DNA of 64,000 bases. Source: Bos javanicus. Lineage: Eukaryota > Chordata > Mammalia > Artiodactyla > Bovidae. The position numbers and the translations under genes are program-made. Location: assembly GCF_032452875.1 (NCBI RefSeq), contig NC_083876.1:8556001-8620000 (forward strand), in the 5' to 3' direction. Positions within the stretch are counted from its first letter, which is position 1. Each line of letters begins with the position of its first letter. The notes below the pieces were generated by a model. The model had not been told where the DNA came from and ran no database searches. It worked only from the letters and a program-made list of their open reading frames with translations. Shown piece by piece: positions 31,890 through 43,792 of this stretch.

Positions 31890-32285
31890 CAGTCATCTTA
31901 AAATCAGTCGTGCAGTGGTCTGATCAGTGTTGATTGTTTTAAGTACAGTCAGTCTTTAGTTCCAGGGTTGATTTTTTTCTCTATATCTTTTTTTTTTTTT
32001 TTTTTGAGGCCAGTCCTCAGAATCATGGCAGATTATGTCACGGCTACAGTCTGGTCATCACATAGTTAACTTCTACCTGGTAGAGGTTTCAGTATCTACA
32101 AGACAGCTCAAAGCATTTGGCTCAAAATATCACTGTAGCCCTTGAGAAGGAATTAAAAATCCTTGACTTTGCTTAATGACTATAGTGTTATTTGGTCTTG
32201 TTTGACTGTTTTCTTTTGCTTCTGCATTTTCTCACTTCTCTGATAAAGCTTATCATGTGGCTAAAATGCTTCTACAGACAGAAGG

Positions 32286-33261
32286 CAGGTGGAGGATGTA
32301 GGGTGGGAAGGCCTTAGGGTCCTGCTTCAAGTCAACATTACCACTATTCCTATGGTGATTCTTTCTTATTTCAGTATCAACATGGAGAGCCCCATCCAAA
32401 CCCTGGCCTCTCAGTTTCTTTATTTTCTCCTTCAGTGTCTTGTCACATGGTCCACCATACCATGCATCCCTAATCAAACTTCAGTGCTGACATTAGTAGC
32501 ATTCCCTGACCACCCATTGCAAGGATCTGCATCTCTGATCACCATCATTCAACTTTCCGGCCAACTTCCTTTGACCTTCTGGCTCTGTCCCATCCCTTTA
32601 CCCTGTAGCTTCTTCATTGTTCATCTCCCCACTCACCTGCTTATTTAAATTCCCCCCTCATCTGCTTATCTAGTTAGACTCCATGATCATTTTAATCCCT
32701 GTCTTGCATTTAGTCTCAACTTCTTTGACTTCATCATATGTGTCAGCAAAATCTGAACTTGAGTAAGCTCCATTCTGGCTTGTTCTGCAGCTATAGACCT
32801 TGGCCCACAAAAATAAATAAACAAATAAGATAAATGCAGAAATGTGCAGATTAGATCCACTTTATTCCTTAAAACCTTAAGTGGTCCCTCAAGCATACCT
32901 CATAATCCTCTGACATTCTTATAATCAGTTTACTCTGTGATTACATTTCACATTTCCTTTTTCCTCAAACTCCAACTATTTATTTTACCTCCTTGACCTC
33001 AGCTGAATTTGACATCATATTTTAGTTTGCTGGCAAATAAAAGCAATCAAAAAGGAAATTTTTTTAATGAAGTAAAATAAAGGGAGATGAGACAAAAACG
33101 GAATTTCAGATATTGTTCTGAAGTCATTCCTTCAAAACAGCCCTGGCTGTTTTCTGAAATGGCATAGAAAAATGACCGCTCAGCTGCAACATCCATCCCT
33201 GTGCATCAGTCAGAGAAACATGGGTTCCTTAGAGAAATGGCCTGTTCCAGGTATGAAGTCA
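32286..33261. other. Unassigned sequence with a weak L2-like part
   Basis: 32490-32640 ('attccctgaccaccc', 'cccatccctttaccctgtag') resembles the plus-strand 3' portion of L2 and 32855-32885 may be another piece of it. The remainder is unassigned; the 119-residue frame at 32289-32648 shows no domain. Confidence 0.4.
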
Positions 33262-33585
33262 ATCAGTCAGTTCAGTCACTTAGTCATGTCCGATTCTTTC
33301 CGACCCCATGGACTGCAGCACGCCAGGCCTCCCTGTCCATCACCAACTCCTGGAGTTTCCCCAAACTCATGTCCACTGAGTCAGTGATGCCATCCAACCA
33401 TCTCATCCTCTGTCATCCCCTTCTCCTCCCACCTTCAATCTTTCCCAGCATCAGGGTGTTTTTCAATGAGTAACTTCTTCATATCAGGTGGCCAAAGTAT
33501 TGGAGTTTCAGCTTCAGTATCAGTCCTTCCAATGAATATTCAGGACTGATTTCCTGTAGGATGGACTGGTTGGATGTCCTTGCAG
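33262..33585 (-). mobile_element. BovB (copy 11), 3' end only
   Basis: 324 antisense bases from the tail to 'ggatgtccttgcag'. Moderately diverged. No convincing TSD. Confidence 0.9.
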
Positions 33586-33599
33586 TATTAAATACAAAA

Positions 33600-34930
33600 G
33601 ACATAAAAGATGGAGTAGGAAAGAACACCGTGTGCCAGAAAGTAAGTCAGCCTGAAGAAGGCGACACTGGCTGAATCTGGGACATCTTGATCACCCAAAA
33701 GAAAAAGGTCAGTAAAATGTACTACCTAGTGGATTAAAATAAAATATCCAGGAGTCTATGCTGAATAAATGGATAAATAGGTGAGATAAATAAATAAATA
33801 GAAGATTGCCAGTTACTATAGGTAGAAGGAATGATAGAGTTATAAAATCACCATTTGCAACCACCATGTGAATAACTGTTCAAGGAAGAATGCCAATGAA
33901 ACAAACTTTTAGTTAAATTTTGATGAGTAATAAGATATTTACAAAATATCTCCTCAAAGTACCTCCTCAAATATAACTTGTTGATTACAAAGGAAGATAA
34001 ATTTCCTTTCAGATGGAGAATTCTTGCAGATGGAACCTTAAGTAGTTTTATTAACTTGCATGTGTTGATATAACAGAATACCACAGGCCGTGTGGCTTAA
34101 AAAACAGGCACATATTTTCTCACGTTCCTGGAGGCTGGAGGTCCAAGGTCAAAGGCCAGTGGGTTGGTTTATAGCCAGGTTTCTCTCCTTGGCTTGCAGG
34201 CACCGGCTTTCATGCTGTGTCCTCACATGGTCTTTCCTCTAAGCACACATACTCCTGGCATCCCTTCCTCTGCTTTTGAGAACACCAGTCCTGTAGAGTC
34301 AGGCCCCTCTTCTGATTTCATTTAACCTTAATTACCTCCTAAGACCCAGTTTTCCAATACAATCATATATTGGGGGTTAAAGGCCAAATATATGAGTTGG
34401 GGAGGAATACAATTCTGCCTGTAACAGTGGTCAAATTTAACATCAGGGATAATAGAGAAATTGACAACATTTGACTTAATTTTATAACCAGAAGGATACA
34501 ATATCACTTACAAAGCATTCTTGCCAGAAGGGCTAACCTGTACAAACAACTGTCTGGAACTCTTCAAAGGGTCAGTGTCATGAAAGATGAAGAAAGACCA
34601 AGGAAGTTCTTCAAATGAAAGGAACTGTTCCACATCAAGGAGACAAAAACAACAGGACAACTAGAGGCAGTGTACGAACCTGAGTTTCTGAAAAGGAAAC
34701 TGCTAGGACCACTGGCCAAGTTTGAATACAGGCTGTCTTTTAGATATAACATGGCATCAGTGTTGCAACAGTGCCAAACTTCCCGAATCTTATCATTGTG
34801 TTATGACTGTGCAAGAAAATGTCCTGCTTCTAGGAAATAGATACTAAGGCCTTTAGGAATAAAGGATCATGACATCTGCAATTTACTCTCCAATTATTTC
34901 TAAAAAACAAACAAACAAACAAACAAATAA
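33600..34930 (+). mobile_element. Ancient L1M 3' UTR, split by a MaLR LTR
   Basis: 33610-34067 and 34438-34900 read as consecutive plus-strand L1M 3'-UTR blocks ('gaatctgggacatcttgatcac' near 33674; 'gaatacaggctgtcttttag' near 34723; 'gtgcaagaaaatgtcctgc' near 34809). An (AAAC)n tail follows at 34901-34927. Confidence 0.55.
34068..34437 (-). mobile_element. MaLR LTR (MST/MLT1-like)
   Basis: Antisense LTR: starts TGTTGATATAACAGAATACCA, contains 'cctggaggctggaggtccaagg' (34128), 'tgctgtgtcctcacatgg' (34213) and 'attgggggttaaaggcc' (34369), and ends 'tgcctgtaaca'. The order matches MST/MLT1 LTRs. Ancient ERVL-MaLR group, no internal sequence. Confidence 0.75.
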
Positions 34931-35696
34931 GTACATCAAGGATATGTAGAGATTTAAAACAAACTGATAATAATTGATACATCTAAAGGAAATGTTCTTG
35001 AAACTTTTCATAGACTTGAAAATTTTAATACAAAAAGTTTTTTTTAAAAAAAGAACGAAAACCACAATTTTTAATAATGCAGGTAGCTTCACTGACTCAC
35101 AAAATCCTCCCAGAATTGACTTTTAAAGGTATAAATCCACAAGGACAGAGAGATGAGCAGGAACAATAGAACTTGGGAACCAGAGAAGCAGATGGAGTAG
35201 TAGTAATTTACTGAACAGATTCAAAGAGCTGAATCTGAAACCAGAGGTGGGTACAGCCAGCCAGTGTACACTACAGAATCCCCCAGAGGCCCAGTCACTG
35301 GCAGTACCAGCTGCCTCTGAGGATGAGACTGAAAACAAAAGAATCCCTTCCCTATTGGAGCATACCAACTGCTTCTCACTCACCTCGCAGATGAGAGGTT
35401 TTACCCACTAGAGAGGGTAAAGCAGAGTGTGTCTGAGCTTGTAGATTCCAGAGACTTTGAGAGCAGGAAGTTACTACTGAAAACAAGTGATATAGAAAAG
35501 CATACATGCATACAGGTACTGTCATTTTCAAGCTGTGGACCCAGGACAGTTCATCATATTCTGATTGGGCATACTTCTTAAACTCATCCAAAACTTTAAA
35601 AATGTTGGAAGAAATCACTAGCTAGAGAGAAACAAATTTAAAACATAATTGGCAACCTTATAAAAGTCACTAGATCCACAGTATTTATCAGTAAGT
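34931..35696. other. Unassigned sequence
   Basis: No clear family. The region 35130-35330 has a faint similarity to L1 5' UTRs but is not assigned. Minus-strand frames at 35123-35383 and 35376-35618 show no domain signal. Confidence 0.35.
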
Positions 35697-36473
35697 TTGA
35701 TGACACTACCCTCATGGCAGAAAGTGAAGAAGAAATAAAGAGACTCTTGATGAATGAGAAGAGGAGAGTGAAAAAGTTGGCTTAAAGCTCAACATTCAGA
35801 AAACTAAGATCATGGCATCCAGTCCCATCACTTCATGGCAAATAGATGGGGAAACAGTGGAAACAGTGGCAGACTTTATTTTTTGGGGCTCCAAAATCAC
35901 TGCAGATGGTGACTGCAGCCATGAAATTAAGATGCTTACTCCTTGGAAGGAAAGTTATGACCAACCTAGACAGCATATTAAAAAGCAGAGACATTACTTT
36001 GCCAACGGAGGTCCGTCTAGTCAAGGCTATGGTTTTTCCAGTAGTCATGTATGAATGTGAGAGTTGGACTATAAAGAAAGCAGAGCACTGAAGAATTGAT
36101 GCTTTTGAACTGTGGTGTTGGAGAAGACTCTTGAGAGTCCCTTGGACTGTAAGGAGATCCATCCAGTCCATCCTAAAGGAGATCAGTCCTTAGTGTTCAT
36201 TGGAAGGACTGATGTTGAAGCTGAAGCTCCAGTAGTTTGACCACCTGATGTGAAGAATTCTTTTGAAAAGACCCTGATGTTGGGAAAGATTGAAGGCGGG
36301 AGGAAAAGGGGATGACAGAGGATGAGACTGTTGGATGGCATCACCGACTCAATGGACCTGGGTTTGGGTGGACTCCAGGAGTTGATGATGGACAGGGAGG
36401 CCTGGCATCCTGTGTTTCATGGGGTTGCAAAGAGTCAGACATGACTGAGAGATTGAACTGAACTGAACTGAAT
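35697..36473 (+). mobile_element. BovB (copy 12), 5' truncated at the active site
   Basis: Sense BovB starting at 'gatgacactaccctcatgg', inside the YADD-T codons, and running to a GAACT-repeat tail (36456-36470). Two overlapping frames (35812-36054, 35846-36091) reveal a frameshift. The truncation point is within about 10 bases of that of copy 3. Confidence 0.92.
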
Positions 36474-37104
36474 ATCTAAAGCTACTTGCTAAATTTCAAT
36501 AACTACTTATTTTTTAATAACTGATTCCCTAATAAAAAAGGAATAACAGGATAGATCCTTAACATGACAAAAAATAATTTATTTTAACCCAGAAGCCAAC
36601 CTCATATATAACTGAAAAACATTCAAGGAATTACTTTAAAGTGAGAAATGATGCACAGATAAGATGCCTACTGTTACTCCTAGTGTTTGACAATATCTGG
36701 AATTTCTGATTGATAATAAAAAGCTTAAATCATAACTATAATATTTTAAAAGATTCTTCATCTAGAAAACTAAAATGAATCAACTGAAGAATAATCTACA
36801 TTATTAAAAGCAGACACAAATGTAACTGGTTAGAAAAATAATAGCTTTTTAAAATACCAACAGCATCCAATTAGAAAATGTAGTGCATGAAAGTTTATTA
36901 GCACAGAAAATTTGGTTTATGTAGGAATAAGCAATTCAAAGTGTGTGCAGGATCTATACTGTTTAAACTACTGAATATTTCTCAGAAACAAAAGAATCTG
37001 ATTCAATGGAAAGATTTAATATGGTAGGATTCAATCCCTCTCAGATCAATGTACTGTTCTAATGAATTTCAACTTAAATTCTGATTAATTTTTTAAAAAC
37101 TGAA

Positions 37105-37184
37105 TTATATATGATTATGAATGATTTGTCTTGATGTATGACAGAGACCACCACAACACTGTAAAGCAATTATATTGCAATAAA
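37105..37184 (+). mobile_element. Very short L1 3' end insertion (about 80 bp)
   Basis: Contains the ruminant L1 terminus ('gatgtatgacagagaccacc', 'gtaaagcaattatattgcaata') and A-tail. AAAAACTGAA at 37095-37104 and 37185-37194 is a possible 10-base TSD, partly A-rich. Confidence 0.65.
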
Positions 37185-37635
37185 AAAAACTGAAAAAATC
37201 ATTTTAACTTCATTCAATTGAAAGAATGAACAGGATTGAAGAGGTAAAAAAATTCTAAAAATTAATGAGGGAATTATGTTCATCAATTATAACTGAATAT
37301 GAATTTAGTGGATAAAATGAATACAAACGGAATGAGTGGACCATCACAGAAGTCAGAAATAAATACTCATGTGAACCAGAATTTAGCAGATCGTGACAGT
37401 GGAATTGTGAATCAGTAGGGAAAGATAGTCTCATCAATAATGATGGATAATTGCCTGTCTAGACAGTTTAAACTAGTTCCTCACTTAAAGACTCATTCAA
37501 AATATAGCTTAGATGAATTAAAGGAATAGTAATAAATGAATACACAAATAAATAAGTAAACTATAAAAGAGCCAAGTTAAAATACATGTGAACTGCACAG
37601 AGCGCAAAGGAAAAACAGGATTTCCTAAGTAGAAT

Positions 37636-37776
37636 TTGGAGGGAGGTTCGGGATGGGGACACATGTAAACCCATGGCTGATTCATATCAATGTATGGCAA
37701 AAACCACTACAGTACTGTAAAGTAATTAGCATCCAACTAAAATAAATTTTTTTTTTTAAAAAAGGAAAAAAAAATA
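37636..37776 (+). mobile_element. Young L1 3' end
   Basis: 'ggagggaggttcgggatgg' (37638), 'aacccatggctgattcatat' (37668) and 'taaagtaattagcatccaac' (37718), followed by an A/T-rich tail. About 140 bases, extreme 5' truncation. Confidence 0.8.
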
Positions 37777-38124
37777 AATGAATGATAGACTCCTAAATAA
37801 AAATACTGACACATTTTAATTATAAAACAATCAAAACCTCCTATATTTCAAGAGCCATAGTAAAGAATGCAAAATAGATGACTCAAAGTGATATATACAT
37901 ATATGGAAATTTGCAAATATATTTAACTTATAAAGAATTCAAGAAACAAAATGGCATATAGAGTAAAAACACCAAAAAAAGGATAATGGACAGAAAAGAA
38001 AACAGGCAAATGGACAGTAAAGGTAAGAAATTTTCTTTTCTACATTGAAATAGTAATTTAGTCTACCAATCCAAATTTATGACCATATGTACATACATGT
38101 GTATATATATATATGTCCACCTGC

Positions 38125-38622
38125 CTTTTTTTTTTAATTTTTTAAAATTATTTGATTTTTAAACTTTACATAATTGTATTAGTTTTGCCAAATATCAAAA
38201 TGAATCCACCACAGGTATACATGTGTTCCCCATCCTGAGCCCTCCTCCCTCCTCCCTTCCCATACCATCCCTCTGGGTTGTCCCAGTGCACTAGCCCCAA
38301 GCATCCAGTATCGTGCATCGAACCTGGACTGGCATCTCGTTTCATACATGATATTTTACATGTTTCAATGCCATTCTCCCAAATCTTCCTGCCCTCTCCC
38401 TCTCCCATAGAGTCCATAATACTGTTCTATACATCAGTGTCTCTTTTGCTGTCTCGTACACAGGGTTATTGTTACCATCTTTCTAAATTCCATATATATG
38501 CGTTATTATACTGTATTGGTGTTTTTCCTTCTGGCTTACTTCACTCTGTATAATAGGCTCCAGTTTCATTCACCTCATTAGAACTGATTCAAATGTTTTC
38601 TTTTTAATGGCTGAGTAATATC
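38125..38622 (-). mobile_element. Young L1 3' end, antisense
   Basis: Antisense 3' UTR ('catcctgagccctcctcc' near 38231, 'tcgtgcatcgaacctggactgg' near 38312) and the very end of ORF2, stopping at 'ggctgagtaatatcc'. No TSD seen. Confidence 0.88.
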
Positions 38623-38654
38623 CAAGATGGGCAGAAAACAGAGAAACATATTTT

Positions 38655-38860
38655 TAAATCTAATATGCAGGGAGGAGGTTCTAAATCTTTTCTGCAATAG
38701 GTCATGTAATAAATATTTCCAGCTTTGTGAGTCATGCGATCTCTGTCACAACTATCCAACTCTGCTCTGCTAGCACAATTGTGACCACAGACAAACGGGC
38801 ATGGATGTGTTCAGATAAACCCTTATTTGCAAATACAGACATTAGGCCAAACTGGTTAGT
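38655..38860. mobile_element. hAT-type MER element fragment
   Basis: 'ctgcaataggtcatgtaataaatatttccagctttgtgag' order (38690-38732) and 'cccttatttgcaaatacag' (38820) match a common non-autonomous hAT-Charlie family. I cannot name the subfamily with certainty; terminal repeats are eroded. Confidence 0.5.
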
Positions 38861-38879
38861 CAGACCTCTGTTATAGAGG

Positions 38880-39127
38880 AAAAAATTGCAACAACACTTG
38901 GAACACCCTGGTCAATATGTATTGAAAGCCTTAATAATATGCATATCATTTGACCAAGGAATCTCCTTCTAGGAATGCATTCTGTAGATCCCATTATGCT
39001 TATGAGTTTGATATTTATCAAAGGATGTCTTTATGTCTAATGATGTCTTTTTAAGTAAATCCTGCTGTACGATGGATAACTATGCCATATTCCAAAACAA
39101 TATCATAAAAAACACTAATGACATCAG
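38880..39127 (+). mobile_element. Ancient L1ME 3' ORF2 fragment
   Basis: 'catttgaccaaggaatctcc' (38947) and 'ttctaggaatgcattctgtag' (38968) follow the plus-strand L1ME C-terminal region; 'gatggataactatgcc' (39071) fits the next block. It is the target of BovB copy 13. Confidence 0.5.
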
Positions 39128-39137
39128 AAATATTTAT

Positions 39138-41233
39138 CAGTCAGTCAGTTCAGTCGTTCAGTTGGGTCTGACTCTTTGTGACCTCATGGACTGTAGCACG
39201 CCAGGCTTCCCTGTCCAACACCAACTCGCGGAGCTTACTTAAACTCATGTTCATTGAGTTGGTGATGCCATCCAATCATCTCATCCTCTTTTGTCTCCTT
39301 CTCCTCCTGCCTTCAATCTTTCCCAGCATCAGGGTCTGTTCCAAAGAGTCACTTAAACGCATCAGGTGGCCAAATTATTGGAGTTTCAGCTTCAGCATCA
39401 GTCCTTCCAATGAACACTAAGGACTGATCTCCTTTAGGATAGACTGGTTGGATCCCTTGCAGTTCAAGGGACTCTCAAGAGTCTTCTCCAACACCACAGT
39501 TCAAAAGCATCAATTCTTCAGCACCCAGCTTTCTTTATAGTCCAACTCTCACATCCATACAAAACTACTGGAAAAAAACCATAACTTTGACTAAACGGAA
39601 TTTTGTTGGCAAAGTAATGTCTCTGCTTTTTAATATGCTGTCGAGTTTGGTCATAAATTTTCTTCCAAGGAGCAAGTGTCTTTATTTCATGGCTGCAGTC
39701 ACCATCTGCAGTGACTTTGGAGCCCAAGAAAATAGTCTGTCACTGTTTCCATTGTTTGCCCATCTATTTGCCATGAAGTGATGGGACTGGATGACATCAC
39801 CTTCATTTTCTGAATGTTGAGTTTTAAACCAATTTTCTCACTCTCCTATTTCACATTAATCAAGAGGCTTCTTCTCTTTCTGCCATAATGGTGGTGTCAT
39901 CTTCATATCTGAGGTTATTGATATTTCTCTGGGCAATCTTGAATCCAGCTCATGCTTCCTCCAGCCTGGAATTTCTCATAATGTACTCTGCATATAAGTT
40001 AAATAAGCAGGGTTTCAATATACAGACTTAACGTACTCCTTTCCCAATTTGGAACCAGTCTGTTGTTCCATGACCAGTTCTAACTGTTGCTTCTTGACCT
40101 GCATACAGATTTCTCAGGAGGTAGGTCAGGTGGTCTGGTATTCCCATCTCTTTCAGAATTTTCCACAGTTTGTTGTGATCCACACAGTCAAAAGCTTTGG
40201 CACAGTCAATAAAGCAGAAATAGATGCTTTTCTGGTATTTTCTTGCTTTTTCAATGATCCAACAAATGTTGACAATTTGATCTCTGGTTTCTCTGCCTTT
40301 TCTAAATCCAGTTTGAACATCTGGAAGTTTGCGGTTCACATACTGTTGAAGCCTGGCTTGCAGAATTTTGAGCATTACTTTCCTAGTGTGTGAGATGAGT
40401 GCAATTGTGCATTAGTTTGAGCATTTTTTGGCATTGCCTTTCTTTGGGATTGGAATGAAAACTGACCTTTTCCAGTCCTGTGGCTGCTGCTGAGTTTTCC
40501 AAATGTGCTGGCATATTGAGTGCAGCACTTTCACAGCATCGTCTTTCAGGATTTGAAATAGCTCAACTGGAATTCCATCACCTCCACTAGCTTTGTTCAT
40601 AGTGATGCTTCCTAAGGCCCACTTGACTTCGCATTCAAGGATGTCTGGCTCTAGGTGAGTGATCACACCATCGTGGTTATCTGGGTCATGAAGATCTTTT
40701 TCTTATAGTTCTGTGTATTCTTGCCAACTCTTCTTAGTATCTTCTGCTTCTGTTAGGTCCATACCATTTCTGTCCTTTTTTGTGCCCATCTTTGTGTGAA
40801 ATGTTCCCTTGGTATCTCTAGTTGTCTTTAAGAGATCTCTAGTCTTTCTCATTCTATTGTTTTCCTCTATTTCTATGCATTGGTCACTGAGGAAGGCTTT
40901 CTTATCTCTCCTTGCTATTCTTTGGAACTCTGCATTCAAATGGATATATCTTTCCTTTTTTCCTTTGCCTTTTGCTTCTATGCTTTTCTCAGCTATTTAT
41001 AAGGCCTCCTCAGACAACCATTTTGTCTTTTTGCATTTTTTTTCTTGGGGATGGTCTTGATCACTTTTCCTATACAATGTCATGAACCTCTGTCCATTGT
41101 TCTTCAGGCACTCTGTCTATCAGACCTAATCCCTTGAATCTATTTGTCACTTGCTCTGTATAATCATAAGGGATTTGATTTAGGTCATACCTGAATGGTC
41201 TAGTGGTTTTCCCTACTTTCTTCAATTTAAGCT
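39138..41233 (-). mobile_element. BovB (copy 13), 2.1 kb, perfect 10-bp TSD
   Basis: Antisense insertion between AAATATTTAT at 39128-39137 and 41234-41243. It covers the linker after the endonuclease, the whole reverse transcriptase and the 3' end. Minus frames at 40028-40375, 40412-40666 and 40703-40939 are successive broken parts of one ORF. Truncated in the linker after the endonuclease SDH motif. Confidence 0.94.
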
Positions 41234-41349
41234 AAATATTTATAATCAATAATTTATAATCAATTGAAAAACAGGTTTCCATATGACCCTAAATTTCTCC
41301 ATATATATCTGTGCCCACATACACAGCAGAAATTGAAGAACAGAGATGT

Positions 41350-41500
41350 AAGTCACAGTGCCTGAGTTAAAATTCAGGTTTTACAATTTTCTGTTTGAAT
41401 TAAGTCAAGTCATGTAACCTCTCTAAGTCTCATTTTCCTCATCTGTGAAATGGAAAGTAATTGTGCTTAACTCATTAAGGTGTTATGAGAATTAAGTGAA
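41350..41500 (+). mobile_element. MIR SINE
   Basis: Sense MIR: 'cagtgcctgagttaaaattcagg' (41356), 'taacctctctaagtctcattttcctcatctgtgaaatgg' order (41416-41454) and 'aaggtgttatgagaattaagtg' (41479). Confidence 0.85.
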
Positions 41501-41505
41501 TACTT

Positions 41506-41716
41506 ACAAAAACTCGATAGGTGGCTCAGACTGTAAAAAATCTACCTGCAATGCAGGAAACCTGAGTTTGATCTCTGGGTTAGGAAGATCCCCTGGAGAA
41601 AGGAACAGCTATTCATTCCAGCATTTTGGCCTGGAGAATTCCATGGACAGAGAACCTTGCATGCTACAGTTCATGAGGTCACAAAAAGTTGGACACGATT
41701 GAGTGACTTTCACTTT
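41506..41716 (+). mobile_element. Bov-tA-type SINE
   Basis: Sense SINE with a degraded head (41511-41530), body, and 3' end 'gattgagtgactttcactttt'. AT-rich microsatellite-like sequence follows (41717-41765). Confidence 0.85.
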
Positions 41717-41919
41717 TACACAGATATATGTATATATATACAAAGATATGTGTGTATATGTATATCCCAAAATCCAGCATATTTATACGCAATTTGTGTT
41801 ATCTTCTCAGCTCTTTGATGTTTTCTGACTTTCAGACACAATATATATATTATTTCATAATTATATGACAATGCTAAGCTTATGCTTTTGAGAATTTCAT
41901 AAGTTATTTTCAATATTAT

Positions 41920-43782
41920 CAGTTCAGTTCAGTCGCTCAATCGTGTCTGATTCTTTGTGACCCCATGAATCACAGCATGCCAGGCCTCCCTATCCATCAC
42001 CAACTCCCGGAGTTCACTCAGACTCATGTCCATCAAATCAGTGATGCCATCCATTCATCTCATCCTCTGTTGTCCCCTTCTCCTCCTGCCACCAATCCCT
42101 CCCAGCATCAGAGTCTTTTCCAATGAGTCAATTCTTCGCATGAAGTGGCCAAAGTACTGGAGTTTCAGCTTTAGCATCATTCCTTTCAAAGAAATCCCAG
42201 GGCTGATCTCCTTCAGAATGAACTGGTTGGATCTCCTTGCAGTCCACGGGACTCTCGAGTCTTCTTCAACACCACAGTTCAAAAGAATCAATTCTTCAGT
42301 GCTCAGCCTTCTTCAAAGTCCAACTCTCACATCCATACATGACCACTGGAAAAACCATAGCCTTGACTAGACGGACCTTTGTTGGCAAAGTAATGTCTCT
42401 GCTTTTGAATATGCTATCTAGGTCGGTCATAACTTTCCTTTCAAGGAGTAAGCGTCTTTTAATTTCATGGCTGCAGTCACCATCTGCAGTGATTTTGGAG
42501 CCCCCCCAAAATAAAGTCTGACACTGCTTCCACTGTTTCCCCATCTATTCCCAATGAAGTGATAGGGCCAGATGCCATGATCTTCGTTTTCTGAATGTTG
42601 AGCTTTAAGCCAACTTTTTCACTCTCCTCTTTCATCAAGAGGCTTTTTAGTTCCTCTTCACTTTCTGCCATACGGGTGGTGTCATCTGCATATCTGTGGT
42701 TATTGATATTTCTACTGGCAATTTTGATTTCAGCTTGTGCTTCTTCCAGTCCAACATTTCTCATGAGGTACTCTGCATTTGAGTTAAATAAGCAGGGTAA
42801 CAATATACAGCCTTGATGTACTCTTTTTCCTATTTGGAACCAGTCTGTTGTTCCATGTCCAGTCCTAACTGTTGCTTCCTGACCTGCATATAGGTTTCTC
42901 AAGAGGCAGGTCAGGTGTTCTGGTATTCCCATCTCTTTCAGAATTTTCCACAGTTTATTGTGGTCCACACAGTCAAAGGCTTTGGCATAGTCAATAAAGC
43001 AGAAATAGATGTTTTTCTGGAACTCTCTTGCTTTTTCCATGATCCAGCAGGTGTTGGCAATTTGATCTCTGGTTCCTCTGCCTTTTCTAAAACCAGCTTG
43101 AACATCTGGAAGTTCATGGTTCACGTGTTGCTAAAGCCTGGCTTGGAGAATTTTGAGCATTACTTTACTAGCATGTGAGATGAGTACAATTGTGCAGTAG
43201 TTTGAGTGTTCTTTGGCATTGCCTTTCTTTGGGATTGGAATGAAAACTGACCTTTTCCAGTCTTGTGGCCACTGCTGAGTTTTCCAAATTTGCTGGCCTA
43301 TTGAGTGCAGCACTTTCACAGCATCATCTTTCAGGATTTGAAATAGCTCCACTGGAATTCCATCACCTCCACTAGCTTTGTTCGTAGTGATGCTTTCTTT
43401 TTTATTTTTTATTTTTTTAAATTTTATTTTATTTTTAAACTTTACAATATTGTATTAGTTTTGCCAAATATCGAAATGAATCCGCCACAGGTATACCTGT
43501 GTTCCCCATCCTGAACCCTCCTCCCTCCTCCCTCCCCATACCCTCCCTCTGGGTCATCCCAGTGCACCAGCCCCAAGCATCCAGTATCGTGCATCGAACC
43601 TGGACTGGTGACTCATTTCATACATGATATTATACATGTTTCAATGCCATTCTCCCAAATCTCCCCGCCCTAAGGCCCACTTGACTTCACATTCTAGGAT
43701 GTCTGGCTCTAGGTTAGTGATCACACCATTATGATTATCTTGGTCCTGAAGATCTTTTTTGTACAGTTATTCTGTGTGTTCC
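41920..43782 (-). mobile_element. BovB (copy 14) with TSD, interrupted by an L1 tail
   Basis: Antisense BovB between TCAATATTAT at 41910-41919 and 43783-43792 (perfect 10 bases). About 1.59 kb of BovB plus a 273-base L1 insert (43398-43670). The 215-residue minus frame at 42477-43124 is the central reverse transcriptase with YADD retained, among the longest uninterrupted frames in the window; it is flanked by frameshifts. Confidence 0.94.
43398..43670 (-). mobile_element. L1 3' end inserted in BovB copy 14, no TSD
   Basis: Antisense L1 terminus with a T-rich leader (43398-43436), ending at 'aatctccccgccc'. BovB sequence continues across it without duplication or loss ('gatgctttc' then 'taaggcccac'). 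Confidence 0.88.
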
Positions 43783-43792
43783 TCAATATTAT

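Larger units (their letters stand above)
29527..32285 (-). mobile_element. ERV LTR (ruminant BTLTR-like), split by an L1
   Basis: The sequences 29527-29836 and 31900-32285 are one antisense LTR. Read on the minus strand, the right part is U3. The left part has a TATATA at 29784-29779, then AATAAA at 29678-29673 about 100 bases downstream, followed by the R/U5-like segment ending near 29527. No gag, pol or env sequence is attached, so it behaves as a solitary LTR. By-eye family assignment; terminal inverted dinucleotides not resolved. Confidence 0.62.
36550..38100 (+). mobile_element. Ancient L1M ORF2 remnant with two young L1 tails inside
   Basis: Plus-strand ORF2 order: 36620-36710, 36900-37080 and 37210-37460 ('gaagtcagaaataaatactc', 'gtggaattgtgaatcagtaggg'), then 37780-38030. 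Frames are lost. By-eye call, weak between 37460 and 37640. Confidence 0.5.

Noticed and set aside
42477..43124. 215-residue open frame on the minus strand
   Set aside because: It is the central reverse transcriptase of BovB copy 14 (YADDT present) and is cut by frameshifts at both sides; not a host gene.
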